Below, in pieces: positions 42,263-50,536 of a DNA stretch of 64,000 nucleotides. The stretch's first letter is position 1. Each line of letters begins with the position of its first letter. This DNA is from JADJNY01 sp046349615 (GTDB taxonomy: Bacteria; Planctomycetota; UBA1135; GCA-002686595). Position numbers and translations under genes: made by a program. The notes beneath the pieces were generated by a model that made no database searches, was not told where the DNA came from, and saw only the letters and a list, made by a program, of their open reading frames with translations. The stretch covers positions 482,887-546,886 of the forward strand of contig JAXMBZ010000003.1 of NCBI GenBank assembly GCA_046349615.1. The letters are read 5' to 3'.

Positions 42263-42889
42263 ATGCGCTGTCCGCACTGCCAGGCCGAGCTCGAGACGCC
42301 GCTCGCGTGCGGCGCGTGCTCGAGCGTGTTCGCGCCCGCGCAGAACGCGACGCCGTTCGAGCTGTTCGGCCTCCCGGCGGCGTTCGCGCTCGACCGCACG
42401 GACCTCCGCAAACGCCACGCGCGTTTCGGACGCCTCGTGCACCCGGACTTCCACGCGACGCGCTCACCCGAGGCGCTCGCGCTCGCCGAAGCCGCGAGCG
42501 CGCGCTTGAACGCCGCGTACGCCGTGCTCGCGGACGACGCGGCGCGCGCGGACTGGCTCGTGCGCGAGCTCGGCGGTCCGGACGCGGAGAAGGAGCGCGA
42601 GCTCCCGCGCGCGTTCCTCGTCGAGGTCCTCGAGTGGAACGAGGGGCTCGAAGCCCTCGCTGAGCCCGGCGCGCGCGATGCCGGCGCGCGCCTCGACGCG
42701 CTGACGAACGAGCTCGAGGCGCGCCGCGCGCAGACCCTCGCCGCGACGCAACGTCTGCTCGAGCCGCTCCCGCCGCGCGGCGCACCGAACCTCGCGCGCG
42801 CGCGGCAGGAACTCAACGCACTCCGCTACCTCGACCGCGCCCTCGCGGACCTCGAAGCCTTGCGCAGCGGGAACCCCGCGCGCCGCTGA
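42263..42889 (+). CDS. hscB: Fe-S co-chaperone HscB with N-terminal zinc motif
   Basis: The protein has 208 residues. The N-terminus has CPHC (3-6) and CGAC (16-19), a zinc-finger-like pair, as in eukaryotic HSC20. The J domain has the HPD motif at 60-62 (LVHPDFHAT), and the C-terminal three-helix domain (about 110-205) binds IscU. It stimulates HscA ATPase. The zinc motif is absent from E. coli HscB, so this is a eukaryote-like form. Downstream hscA starts eight bases later. Confidence 0.93.
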   Translation: MRCPHCQAELETPLACGACSSVFAPAQNATPFELFGLPAAFALDRTDLRKRHARFGRLVHPDFHATRSPEALALAEAASARLNAAYAVLADDAARADWLVRELGGPDAEKERELPRAFLVEVLEWNEGLEALAEPGARDAGARLDALTNELEARRAQTLAATQRLLEPLPPRGAPNLARARQELNALRYLDRALADLEALRSGNPARR

Positions 42890-42896
42890 GCCCCCC

Positions 42897-44765
42897 ATGC
42901 CGTACATCGAACTCAACGTCCTGAACAACGCGCAGCCGGAGCCCTCGGTCGGCATCGATCTCGGCACGACGAACTCGCTCGCCGCGATCTGGCGGGAGGG
43001 ACGTCCCGTCGTGCTCGCGCCCGAGGGACGCTCCGGCCTCGTTCCGTCCGTCGTCTACGTGCCCAACGACGGCGCGCCGATCGTCGGACGCGAAGCGCGC
43101 GACCAGGCGGTCGTCGATCCGCGGCACACCGTGTTCAGCGTGAAGCGCTTCATGGGCCGCGGGCTCGCCGACGTGAAGAGCGAGCTCGCCGCGCGGCCGT
43201 ATCGCGCGACCGAGTCGGAGCGCGGACTCGTCCAGCTCGAATTGCGCGGTCGCAAGTACACACCGCAGGAACTCTCCGCGTTGATCTTGATGAAGGTGCG
43301 CGACGTCGCGTGCGCCGCGCTCGGCGGACACCCCGTCTCGCGCGCCGTGATCACCGTGCCTGCGTACTTCGACGACGCGCAGCGCCAGGCGACGCGCGAC
43401 GCAGCGCGGCTCGCGGGCATCGACGTGCTCCGCATCTTGAACGAGCCCACGGCCGCGAGCCTCGCGTACGGCCTCGACCAGCGCGACAAGGGCAACGTCG
43501 CCGTGTTCGACCTCGGCGGCGGCACGTTCGACGTGTCGATCCTCGCGATCGAGGACGGCGTGTTCCGCGTGCTCTCGACGAACGGCGACACGCACCTCGG
43601 CGGCGACGACTTCGACGAGCGCCTCGCCGAGCTCGCGCGGCGCGAGATCGGCGCGAAGGCCGGCGCGCGCGTGCTCGAGGACCCCGGGTTCCAGCAGGCC
43701 GTCCGCCTGGCCGCGGAGAAGTGCAAGATCGAGCTCTCGGCGCAGCCCGAAGCCGACATGCACCTCGTCGTGCCCGATCTACGGCTCAATTGGCGCCGCA
43801 CCGTGACGCGCGAGGAGTTCGAAGCGCTCGGCGCCGAGCTCATCGCACGCACGCTCGACTGCTGCCGGCGCGCGCTCTCGGACGCGAAGCTGAAGCCCGC
43901 GCAGATCGACGAGGTCGTTCTCGTCGGCGGCTCGACACGCATCCCCGCGGTGCGCGCGCGCGTCGAGGCGTTCTTCGGCCGCAAGCCGCACACCGAACTC
44001 GATCCCGACCAGGTCGTCGCGCTCGGCGCCGCGGTCCAAGCGCACATCCTGACCGGCGGCAAGCGCGACATGCTCCTGATGGACGTGACGCCGCTCTCGC
44101 TCGGCGTCGAGACGATGGGCGGCGCCGTCGACAAGGTGATCGCGCGCAACACGACGATCCCGTGCAGCGCGACGTCCGGCTACACGACGTACGCGGACAA
44201 CCAGACCGGGCTCGACTTCAACATCGTGCAGGGCGAGCGCGAGCTCGCGAAGGACTGCCGCTCGCTCGGCCGGTTCCAACTGAAGGGCGTGCCGCCGATG
44301 CCCGCCGGGCTCGCGCGCATCGCGGTGCGCTTCCACATCGACGCGGACGGCGTGCTCACCGTGACCGCGAAGGAAGAGTCGACCGGCGCGACCGCGCGCA
44401 TCGAGGTGCAGCCGATGCACGGCCTGACCGACGCGGAGGTCGAGGGGATGCTCCAGTCCGGCTTCGCGCACGCACGCGACGACTTCCGCGCGCGCCGCGT
44501 CGCCGACTTGAAGACGGAACTCGGCACGATGCTGCGTGCGACGGAGAAGAACCTCAACGCGGCCCACGGCGGGCTCGACAAGGAGACCTACCGCGACTTG
44601 GAGGACGCGATCGAGCGTGCGAAGGCGGCGCTCCAGCACGACGACCTCGAGCCGTTGCAGAAAGTACGCGACGACTTCGAGCGCGCGACCTTGCCCCTCG
44701 CCGCGCTCTTGATGAACAACGTCGCGCAGAAGGCGCTGATGGGGAAGACGCTCGGCGAGGTCTGA
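42897..44765 (+). CDS. hscA: Fe-S chaperone HscA (Hsp70 family)
   Basis: The protein has 622 residues. It releases Fe-S clusters from IscU using ATP. The ATPase domain has VGIDLGTTNSLAAIW (18-32), NEPTAASLAYGLDQ and FDLGGGTFDVSIL. The substrate-binding domain begins near DVTPLSLGVETMGG. A length near 620 and the operon context identify HscA rather than DnaK. It is the last gene of the ISC operon; the neighbour 72 bases on reads the other way. Confidence 0.95.
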   Translation: MPYIELNVLNNAQPEPSVGIDLGTTNSLAAIWREGRPVVLAPEGRSGLVPSVVYVPNDGAPIVGREARDQAVVDPRHTVFSVKRFMGRGLADVKSELAARPYRATESERGLVQLELRGRKYTPQELSALILMKVRDVACAALGGHPVSRAVITVPAYFDDAQRQATRDAARLAGIDVLRILNEPTAASLAYGLDQRDKGNVAVFDLGGGTFDVSILAIEDGVFRVLSTNGDTHLGGDDFDERLAELARREIGAKAGARVLEDPGFQQAVRLAAEKCKIELSAQPEADMHLVVPDLRLNWRRTVTREEFEALGAELIARTLDCCRRALSDAKLKPAQIDEVVLVGGSTRIPAVRARVEAFFGRKPHTELDPDQVVALGAAVQAHILTGGKRDMLLMDVTPLSLGVETMGGAVDKVIARNTTIPCSATSGYTTYADNQTGLDFNIVQGERELAKDCRSLGRFQLKGVPPMPAGLARIAVRFHIDADGVLTVTAKEESTGATARIEVQPMHGLTDAEVEGMLQSGFAHARDDFRARRVADLKTELGTMLRATEKNLNAAHGGLDKETYRDLEDAIERAKAALQHDDLEPLQKVRDDFERATLPLAALLMNNVAQKALMGKTLGEV

Positions 44766-44837
44766 CCGCGGGCGTCCGGACGACTTCGTTCCGCGAACCC
44801 GCGTCGACGCCGACGCGCGGGGCCCGATCGTCGCTGA

Positions 44838-44978
44838 TCAAAGGCCGCAGACGATCGCGAGGACGATCACGACGAGCAGCGCGACCAGCGCCCACGCGCA
44901 CCCACGCGGGTTCTTCGATCCCCAGGTGAGGAGTTCGAGCAGGTCGATGCAGCCGCCGGCGAGGTCGAGCCAATCCAT
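44838..44978 (-). CDS. 46-residue membrane peptide
   Basis: A short frame runs from ATG 44978 to TGA 44838. AAGGGGC stands six bases before the start. A cytoplasm-side helix (MDWLDLAGGCIDLLELLTWG) is followed by the charged SKNPRGC and a strong membrane segment (WALVALLVVIVLAIVCGL). The hydrophobic pattern, three cysteines and ribosome site argue for a real small protein. No family is recognised. Confidence 0.55.
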   Translation of the reverse strand: MDWLDLAGGCIDLLELLTWGSKNPRGCAWALVALLVVIVLAIVCGL

Positions 44979-45050
44979 GGCCGCCCCTTGCCTCGGCGAC
45001 CGGGCCGATTCAGCGAAACCGGTGCCTTTTCGAGCCCGACCCGTTCCGCG

Positions 45051-45800
45051 CTACTTCTTCGCCTTGCCCTGCGCCGCGACCGCGTGCTGCGCGGCGGCAA
45101 TCTCGGCCTCGGAGGCGAGGTAGCGGCTGCCGAGCGGCTTCAGGTTCGCGTCGAGTTCGTACACGAGCGGGATCCCGGTCGGGATGTTCAGCGCCACGAT
45201 CTTGTCGTCGGGGATGCGGTCGAGGTGCTTCACGAGCGCGCGCAGCGAGTTGCCGTGCGCCGCGACGATCAACCGCTCGCCGCGCGCGATGCGCGGCGCG
45301 AGCGTGCTCTCCCAGTACGGCACGACGCGCGCGACCGTGTCCTTCAGCGACTCCGCGACGGGCCGCTGCGTCGGAGTCAGGCCCGCGTACCGGCGATCGT
45401 TCGAAGGGTTCTGCGCATCGCTCGCCGCGTACGCAGGCGGCGGGATGTCGTAGCTCCGGCGCCAGACGAGGACCTGCTCCTCGCCGTGCCGCGCGGCAGT
45501 CTCCGCCTTGTCGAGCCCCGTGAGCGCGCCGTAGTGGCGCTCGTTGAGGCGCCAGTCGCGCGTCTCGGGCAGCCACATCCGGTCGAGCTCCTCGAGCACG
45601 AGCGCGAGCGTCTTGATCGCGCGCTTCAGGACGGACGTGTACGCCGCGTCGAAGTCGAACCCGGCCTCGCGCAGGCGCTTGCCGGCCTCGCGCGCTTCCA
45701 GGACGCCCTTCTCCGAGAGCGGCACGTCGCGCCAGCCGGTGAAGCGGTTCTCGCGATTCCACTGACTCTCGCCGTGACGGACCAGGACCAGACGATGCAT
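45051..45800 (-). CDS. gpmA: 2,3-bisphosphoglycerate-dependent phosphoglycerate mutase
   Basis: The protein has 249 residues from ATG 45800, with GAGGAG upstream. It interconverts 3- and 2-phosphoglycerate in glycolysis. The phosphohistidine motif is LVLVRHGESQWN at the N-terminus, followed by NRFTGWRDVPLSEKG. LNERHYGALTGLDK and the second His in AAHGNSLRALVKHLD complete the active site. The C-terminal tail is Lys/Ala-rich. It is close to other sugar-metabolism genes in this segment. Confidence 0.96.
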   Translation of the reverse strand: MHRLVLVRHGESQWNRENRFTGWRDVPLSEKGVLEAREAGKRLREAGFDFDAAYTSVLKRAIKTLALVLEELDRMWLPETRDWRLNERHYGALTGLDKAETAARHGEEQVLVWRRSYDIPPPAYAASDAQNPSNDRRYAGLTPTQRPVAESLKDTVARVVPYWESTLAPRIARGERLIVAAHGNSLRALVKHLDRIPDDKIVALNIPTGIPLVYELDANLKPLGSRYLASEAEIAAAQHAVAAQGKAKK

Positions 45801-45832
45801 GGGATCTCCTCGAGTTCGTGCGCGGGCTGGGA

Positions 45833-46471
45833 TCAACCGAGACGGGACTCGATCGCTCCGCGGGCGCGGATGAAGAGCTCGCGGACCTCCGCGAGTTCGC
45901 GCTCGCACGCGCCGAGACGCCGGGCGGCGAGCTCCTTGTCGGTGAGCGACGCCGCGTTGATGCGGACGTTGTAGAAGGCCGCCTCGGCGGCGCTCGCGAG
46001 GCAGTGGACGCCGGAAAGGGCGTCGCTCGCGAGGTTCGCGTTCACGTCCGGAGCCGCGGCCGCCGCGATGCGGAGGGCGGAGAGCGCCGCGGAGAGCGTC
46101 CGAGCCGGGACCTCCAACGCACCGAGCATCGCGGCCTGCACGGCGCGCGTGCGGGCCTCCCGCTCGGCGTCGGTGGTCTTCGGGAGCTTGTAGGCCGCGG
46201 TCACGGCGTCGTAGGCAGCGGTGTCGAGGTCGACGAGCGGGGTCGCTTCACGCCGCAGGCGCTCGAGCTCCTCCACGCGCGCCCCCATCGCGGCCTCGTG
46301 CGCGACGAACTTCGGCCCCGAGGTGAATCGGCACGCCATCGCGTTGAGCGCGCACCCGAGTTGGACGAGGTGCGCGGCGACGCTGCCGCCGCCGGGGGTC
46401 GGCGTGCGCTCCGCGAGGCGGTCGGCGAAGGAGGAGAGCGACAGGTCGACGAGGGGTGCGGAGGCGGTCAT
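45833..46471 (-). CDS. cyclodeaminase/cyclohydrolase family protein (FchA-like)
   Basis: The protein has 212 residues from ATG 46471. The hallmark TPTPGGGSVAAHLVQLGCAL lies near the start (about 22-41). The remainder is helical. This family includes methenyltetrahydrofolate cyclohydrolase FchA and the C-terminal domain of formiminotransferase-cyclodeaminase, acting on one-carbon units. Which of the two activities applies cannot be told from the sequence. The gene is upstream of gpmA on the same strand. Confidence 0.9.
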   Translation of the reverse strand: MTASAPLVDLSLSSFADRLAERTPTPGGGSVAAHLVQLGCALNAMACRFTSGPKFVAHEAAMGARVEELERLRREATPLVDLDTAAYDAVTAAYKLPKTTDAEREARTRAVQAAMLGALEVPARTLSAALSALRIAAAAAPDVNANLASDALSGVHCLASAAEAAFYNVRINAASLTDKELAARRLGACERELAEVRELFIRARGAIESRLG

Positions 46472-46867
46472 GGAGCGCAGGGGTGGGGCGGAGCGGGCGC
46501 GGCATTCTAGCGAGGCAGGTCGCCCGGGCCGCGCGCCCAGCCGAGGTCTCCCGGGCCTCCCAGCTCTGGGACGCCGACCGGCGCCTCGCGACTCGCGCTC
46601 CGGGACCCCGGGGTGGCGCCGACCTTTTTCCACAGCCTAGCCCCTTGTCATCAAAGGACTTGGGAATCGTCCCCGGACCCGAACTGGGGATCCGGGCGCG
46701 ACTTTTCTTAGCTTGGCCCCAGCCGAGGCCCTGGCGGGGCCGGATTTGGAGAGGCGCCCCCGGGCGCCGACCGGTCCCGACACCTTGGAAGCCTGCCTCC
46801 CGCCCGACGGCGACCGAGCGCTCCCTCGCGCTCGAGCGCCCCGCGGCTCGACGCGGACTCGACGGCA
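46472..46867. other. divergent intergenic region before the GlgA-like gene
   Basis: This 396-base gap has no convincing coding frame. It contains an inverted repeat GGCGCC-CCCG-GGCGCC at 46753-46768 and an isolated TTTTT at 46623-46627. No promoter stands out. Confidence 0.35.
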
Positions 46868-48355
46868 TTGAAAATCGCTTTCGCAACCCCCGAACTGCAG
46901 TCGCTGGTGCGAGCCACGAGCCTGGCCGAGGTCTCGGAATCGCTCGCCCGGACGCTGCGCCAGGAAGGCGCGGACATCCGCGTGTTCCTGCCGTGGACGG
47001 CGGACCTGAACACGGGGCCGCTGGCCGAGGTCCGCCTCGTGGGCGAGGTGAAGGTGAAGGACGGGACGGCGCGTCCGGCGGTCCAGATCCACACGGGGTT
47101 GCTCGGCGACCTCCCGATCGTGCTCGTCGATCACCCGCAGTTGCTCCGCAACCGCCTCCCCTACGCCGAGGAGGACGGCCCCTATGCGGACAACTGGCGC
47201 CGCTACGCCCTCTATGCGCGGGCGGTGCTCGAGAGCCTGCCCCTGCTCGGGTTCGAGCCCGAGGTCCTCCACTGCATGGACTGGACGACCGGGCTGATCC
47301 CGGTCCTGCGCGAGCTCGAGTACGCGACCAAGCAACCGGACCATCCCGCGGCGAAGGCGGGGACCTTCTTCGCCGTGCACAACCTCGCGCTCCAGGGCGC
47401 CTTCGAGCGCGAGATCCTCCCGCACATCGGGCTCCCCCACCGGATCTTCCAGCACGTCCGCGGCGTCGAGCTCGCGGGGAAGGTCAACTACCTCAAGGCC
47501 GGCTGCGAGTTCGCGACGATCCTCGGGGTCAACTCACCGAGCCAGGTCGAGCGCATCCAAGGCACCGACCGGGGCTACGGGCTCGAGGACACCTTCCGGC
47601 GCCGGCACAAGGAGCTCGTCGGGATCACGAACGGCGTCGACTACCGCGCCTGGGACCCGTCGAACGATCCGCTGCTGCCGCAGACGTTCTCGTCGAAGGA
47701 CAAGGAGCTCAACGGCAAACGCAAGTGCAAGGCGTCGCTCCAGGCGGCCCTCGGGCTCGACAACGGCGCACGCGTGATGCTCGCGGCCGTGATCGGCCGC
47801 TTCGACGCCGACAGCGGCTTCGACCTGCTCGCCGAGGTCATGACGTCGATCCTGGAGCGCAACGTCGAGGTCGTGCTCATGGGCTCGGGCAAGCACGAGA
47901 TCCTCGAGCGCGTCCGCACGATGGAGACGACGTTCGCCGGCCGCTGCCGGCTGATCGAGGGGTACAACGCGAGCGCGGCGCACACGCTGCTCGGCGGGGC
48001 CGACCTCCTGATCCAACCCTCGCACTTCCACTCGTCGAACTCGCTGGTCGCGATCGGGATGCGCTACGGCGTCGTGCCGCTGATCTACGGGCAGAGCGGG
48101 CTCGACGACACGGTCTTCGACTACGAGAAGGACAAGCGCAAAGGCACGGGCTTCACGTTCTCGCGCTACACCGGCGACGGCCTCCTCGAGGGCGTCGACC
48201 TCGCGCGCAAGGCGTACAAGGAAGCCGCCGAGTGGCGCGGCATCGTGCACCACTGCCTCAAGCAGGACTTCTCGTGGCAGGCGACGGCGCGCGAGTACCT
48301 GAAGGCGTACCGCCGCGTCACGCGCCGCACGAAGAGCCAAGTCCTCGACGAGTGA
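46868..48355 (+). CDS. glycogen/starch synthase homologue (GT5) with substituted active-site residues
   Basis: The protein has 495 residues from TTG 46868, the usual GT5 length. Scaffold motifs remain: LHCMDWTTGL, AVHNLALQG, GITNGVDYRAWDP. Residues for ADP-glucose differ from E. coli GlgA: Lys15 is Arg15, the TGGL loop is ATSL (16-19), Lys305 aligns with Ser316 in RFDADSG, and Glu377 aligns with His388 in PSHFHSSNS. Arg300 (Arg311 here) and the Asp/His of the D-W and HNL motifs are kept. It may be inactive, use another donor, or be regulatory. It is next to a ROK glucokinase gene. Confidence 0.88.
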   Translation: MKIAFATPELQSLVRATSLAEVSESLARTLRQEGADIRVFLPWTADLNTGPLAEVRLVGEVKVKDGTARPAVQIHTGLLGDLPIVLVDHPQLLRNRLPYAEEDGPYADNWRRYALYARAVLESLPLLGFEPEVLHCMDWTTGLIPVLRELEYATKQPDHPAAKAGTFFAVHNLALQGAFEREILPHIGLPHRIFQHVRGVELAGKVNYLKAGCEFATILGVNSPSQVERIQGTDRGYGLEDTFRRRHKELVGITNGVDYRAWDPSNDPLLPQTFSSKDKELNGKRKCKASLQAALGLDNGARVMLAAVIGRFDADSGFDLLAEVMTSILERNVEVVLMGSGKHEILERVRTMETTFAGRCRLIEGYNASAAHTLLGGADLLIQPSHFHSSNSLVAIGMRYGVVPLIYGQSGLDDTVFDYEKDKRKGTGFTFSRYTGDGLLEGVDLARKAYKEAAEWRGIVHHCLKQDFSWQATAREYLKAYRRVTRRTKSQVLDE

Positions 48356-48398
48356 GCGCGCGAGTCGCGCACGGCAACGGAGCGAGCACGAGTCCCCC

Positions 48399-49298
48399 AT
48401 GCGCTGCGTCGGCATCGACCTCGGCGGCACCGCGATCAAGGCGGGCGCGGTTTCCTCGGACGGGCGCGTGCTCGAGCGGCGCTCCGCTCCGACGGGGCTG
48501 GAGCGCGGCGAGCGCCACGTGCTCGACACGATCGCGAACCTCGCGCGCGAGCTCGGCGTCGAAGGCGGCCTCGGCCTGGGCGTCCCCGGCCTGATCGACC
48601 GCGAGCGCGGGTGCATCACCGCCTGCCCGAACTTGAAGGCGATGGAGCGCGTGCCGCTCCGGAGCGAGCTCGCGAAGCGCCTCGGCCTCGCGCCCGAGCG
48701 CGTGCTCCTCGAGAACGACGCGAACGCGGCGGCGGCGGGCGAGCACTGGCTCGGCACCGGCCGCGGCGAGCGCGACCTGCTCTTCGTCACGCTCGGCACC
48801 GGCGTCGGGGGCGGCCTGATCCTCGACGGGCGGCTCTACGCGGGCCCCGGCGGCCTCGCGGGCGAGATCGGACACGTCGTCGTCGAGCCGGAGGGCCTCC
48901 TCTGCGGCTGCGGCGCGCGCGGCTGCGTCGAGACGCTCGCGTCGGCGACCGCCGCGGCGCGCCGAGCGCGCGAGCTCGGTCTCCCGCGCGGCGCACCCGG
49001 CGACCTCGTCGAGCTCGCGCGCCGCGCCCGCGAAGTCGACGCGGAAGAGCGCGCGCTCCTCCAGGCCGTCGGCCGCGACCTCGGCCGCGCGCTCGCGACG
49101 GTCGTCTCCCTGCTCGACGTGCGCACGTTCGTGCTCGGCGGCGGCTTCGGCGCCGCGACGGACGTGCTCGCCCCCGGCGTCCTCGCGGGCATCCGCGAAC
49201 GAAGCTACGGCGACCGCCTCGCGAACCTGCGAGTCCTCCCCGCGGCCCTCGGCGCCGACGCCGGCTGGATCGGCGCCGCGCGCCCGCTCGCGCGTTGA
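48399..49298 (+). CDS. ROK-family glucokinase
   Basis: The protein has 299 residues. It would phosphorylate glucose or a related sugar with ATP. The ATP-binding start is VGIDLGGTAIKAG; the catalytic region has LLENDANAAAAGEHW; FVTLGTGVGGGLIL follows. The ROK zinc motif is complete (GHVVVEPEGLLCGCGARGCVE). No helix-turn-helix precedes the kinase part, so it is a kinase, not a repressor. The gene is 43 bases after the GlgA homologue. Confidence 0.93.
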   Translation: MRCVGIDLGGTAIKAGAVSSDGRVLERRSAPTGLERGERHVLDTIANLARELGVEGGLGLGVPGLIDRERGCITACPNLKAMERVPLRSELAKRLGLAPERVLLENDANAAAAGEHWLGTGRGERDLLFVTLGTGVGGGLILDGRLYAGPGGLAGEIGHVVVEPEGLLCGCGARGCVETLASATAAARRARELGLPRGAPGDLVELARRAREVDAEERALLQAVGRDLGRALATVVSLLDVRTFVLGGGFGAATDVLAPGVLAGIRERSYGDRLANLRVLPAALGADAGWIGAARPLAR

Positions 49299-49353
49299 GC
49301 GAACGCGAGCGGCAAGCCCCGACCGCCCCCCCGAGGAGCTGAGAGAAAACAGA

Positions 49354-49373
49354 ACCCCGCTCGCGCGCGGGGT
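49354..49373 (+). terminator. hairpin after the glucokinase gene
   Basis: ACCCCGC (49354-49360) pairs with GCGGGGT (49367-49373) around a 6-base loop, 55 bases after the glucokinase stop. No T-run follows, so assignment as terminator is tentative. Confidence 0.3.
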
Positions 49374-49481
49374 CTGGGATGCGGTAGCACCCCCATGTGC
49401 GCCTTTGCGCCCAGTCTCCTTCGCTTCCCATCTCCCGAGCGCGCTCCCGGTCGACCCCAGAACGCTATCCTCTCCGCCCCC

Positions 49482-50435
49482 ATGAGCGCGCCCACCGCCG
49501 CGAGTCCATCCCCCCTGCTCGCCGTCCGAAACCTCGGGAAGTCCTACGGGAAAACCCTCTTCGGCAAGTCCGGCTTCCGCGCGCTCGACGGCGTCACGCT
49601 CGACGTCGGCCGCGGACAAGTCTTCGGTCTCCTCGGCCCGAACGGCGCCGGCAAGACGACGCTGATCAAGGTCCTCCTCGGCCTCGTCGGCGAGTATGAG
49701 GGCGAAGCCTCGCTCTTCGGCCGCCCCGCGGGCGACCCGGACTCGCGCCGACGCGTCGGCTACCTCCCGGAAGCGCACCGCCTCCCGGGCTACCTCACCG
49801 GCCGCCAGGTGATCCGCCTCTTCGCGATGATGTCGGGCCTCGACGCCGCCGAGGCCGACCGCCGCATGCCGCGTCTGCTCGAGCTCGTCGGCATGCGCGA
49901 GGCCGCCGACCGCAAGGTCCGCGAGTACTCGAAGGGCATGCAGCAGCGCATCGGCATCGCGCAAGCGCTCGTGCACGAGCCCGAGCTCGTCTTCCTCGAC
50001 GAACCGACCGACGGCGTCGACCCGGTCGGCCGCGCGTCGATCCGCGCGATCGTCCAAGAGCTCAAGGCGCGCGGCACGACCGTGTTCATCAACTCGCACC
50101 TCCTGATGGAGGTCGAGCTCATGTGCGACCGCGTCGTGATCATGGTCCAGGGCAAGATCCTGCGCGAAGGCACGATCGCCGACCTCACGCCGCGCACGGG
50201 CTCGGTGCGCTTCGAGCTGCGCGACGTCCCGGCGGAGCTCGACAGCCTGCTCGCCGGCCTCGGCAGCGGCTTCGTGCGCCAGCCGCACGGCTTCGAGATC
50301 AAGCTGAACGACGCCGAGCTCGACCAGACGATCGACCGTCTGCGCGCGCGCGGCGTCGGGATCCGCTGCATCGACCAACGGCGGCTCTCGCTCGAGGAGT
50401 CGTTCATCGACATGGTGCGGAAGGAACAGCGATGA
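49482..50435 (+). CDS. ABC exporter ATP-binding protein
   Basis: The protein has 317 residues from ATG 49482. Walker A is GPNGAGKTT, the signature is EYSKGMQQRIGIAQA, and Walker B is LVFLDEPTDGVDP. The C-terminal about 80 residues (RFELRDVPAELDSLLAG onward) form the extension typical of ABC-2 exporter ATPases. It is followed by a 34-codon frame and then a permease gene, all start/stop overlapped. The substrate is unknown. Confidence 0.93.
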   Translation: MSAPTAASPSPLLAVRNLGKSYGKTLFGKSGFRALDGVTLDVGRGQVFGLLGPNGAGKTTLIKVLLGLVGEYEGEASLFGRPAGDPDSRRRVGYLPEAHRLPGYLTGRQVIRLFAMMSGLDAAEADRRMPRLLELVGMREAADRKVREYSKGMQQRIGIAQALVHEPELVFLDEPTDGVDPVGRASIRAIVQELKARGTTVFINSHLLMEVELMCDRVVIMVQGKILREGTIADLTPRTGSVRFELRDVPAELDSLLAGLGSGFVRQPHGFEIKLNDAELDQTIDRLRARGVGIRCIDQRRLSLEESFIDMVRKEQR

Positions 50436-50536
50436 GTCCCGCGAAGCACGTCGAGGCGCCGAACGCGAGCTCCGCTCGCTCGCGCGCGAACGATCCGCGA
50501 GTCCTGCGCCGCGCGACCACGGAGGTGCGCCGATGA
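50432..50536 (+). CDS. 34-residue linker frame between ABC ATPase and permease genes
   Basis: An ATG at 50432 overlaps the ATPase stop (ATGA), and the frame's TGA at 50534-50536 overlaps the permease ATG at 50533 (ATGA). The peptide is basic (MSPAKHVEAPNASS, then RRATTEVRR) with no membrane segment. Perfect coupling at both ends suggests it is translated, perhaps only to carry ribosomes to the permease gene. The peptide may not be stable. Confidence 0.4.
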   Translation: MSPAKHVEAPNASSARSRANDPRVLRRATTEVRR

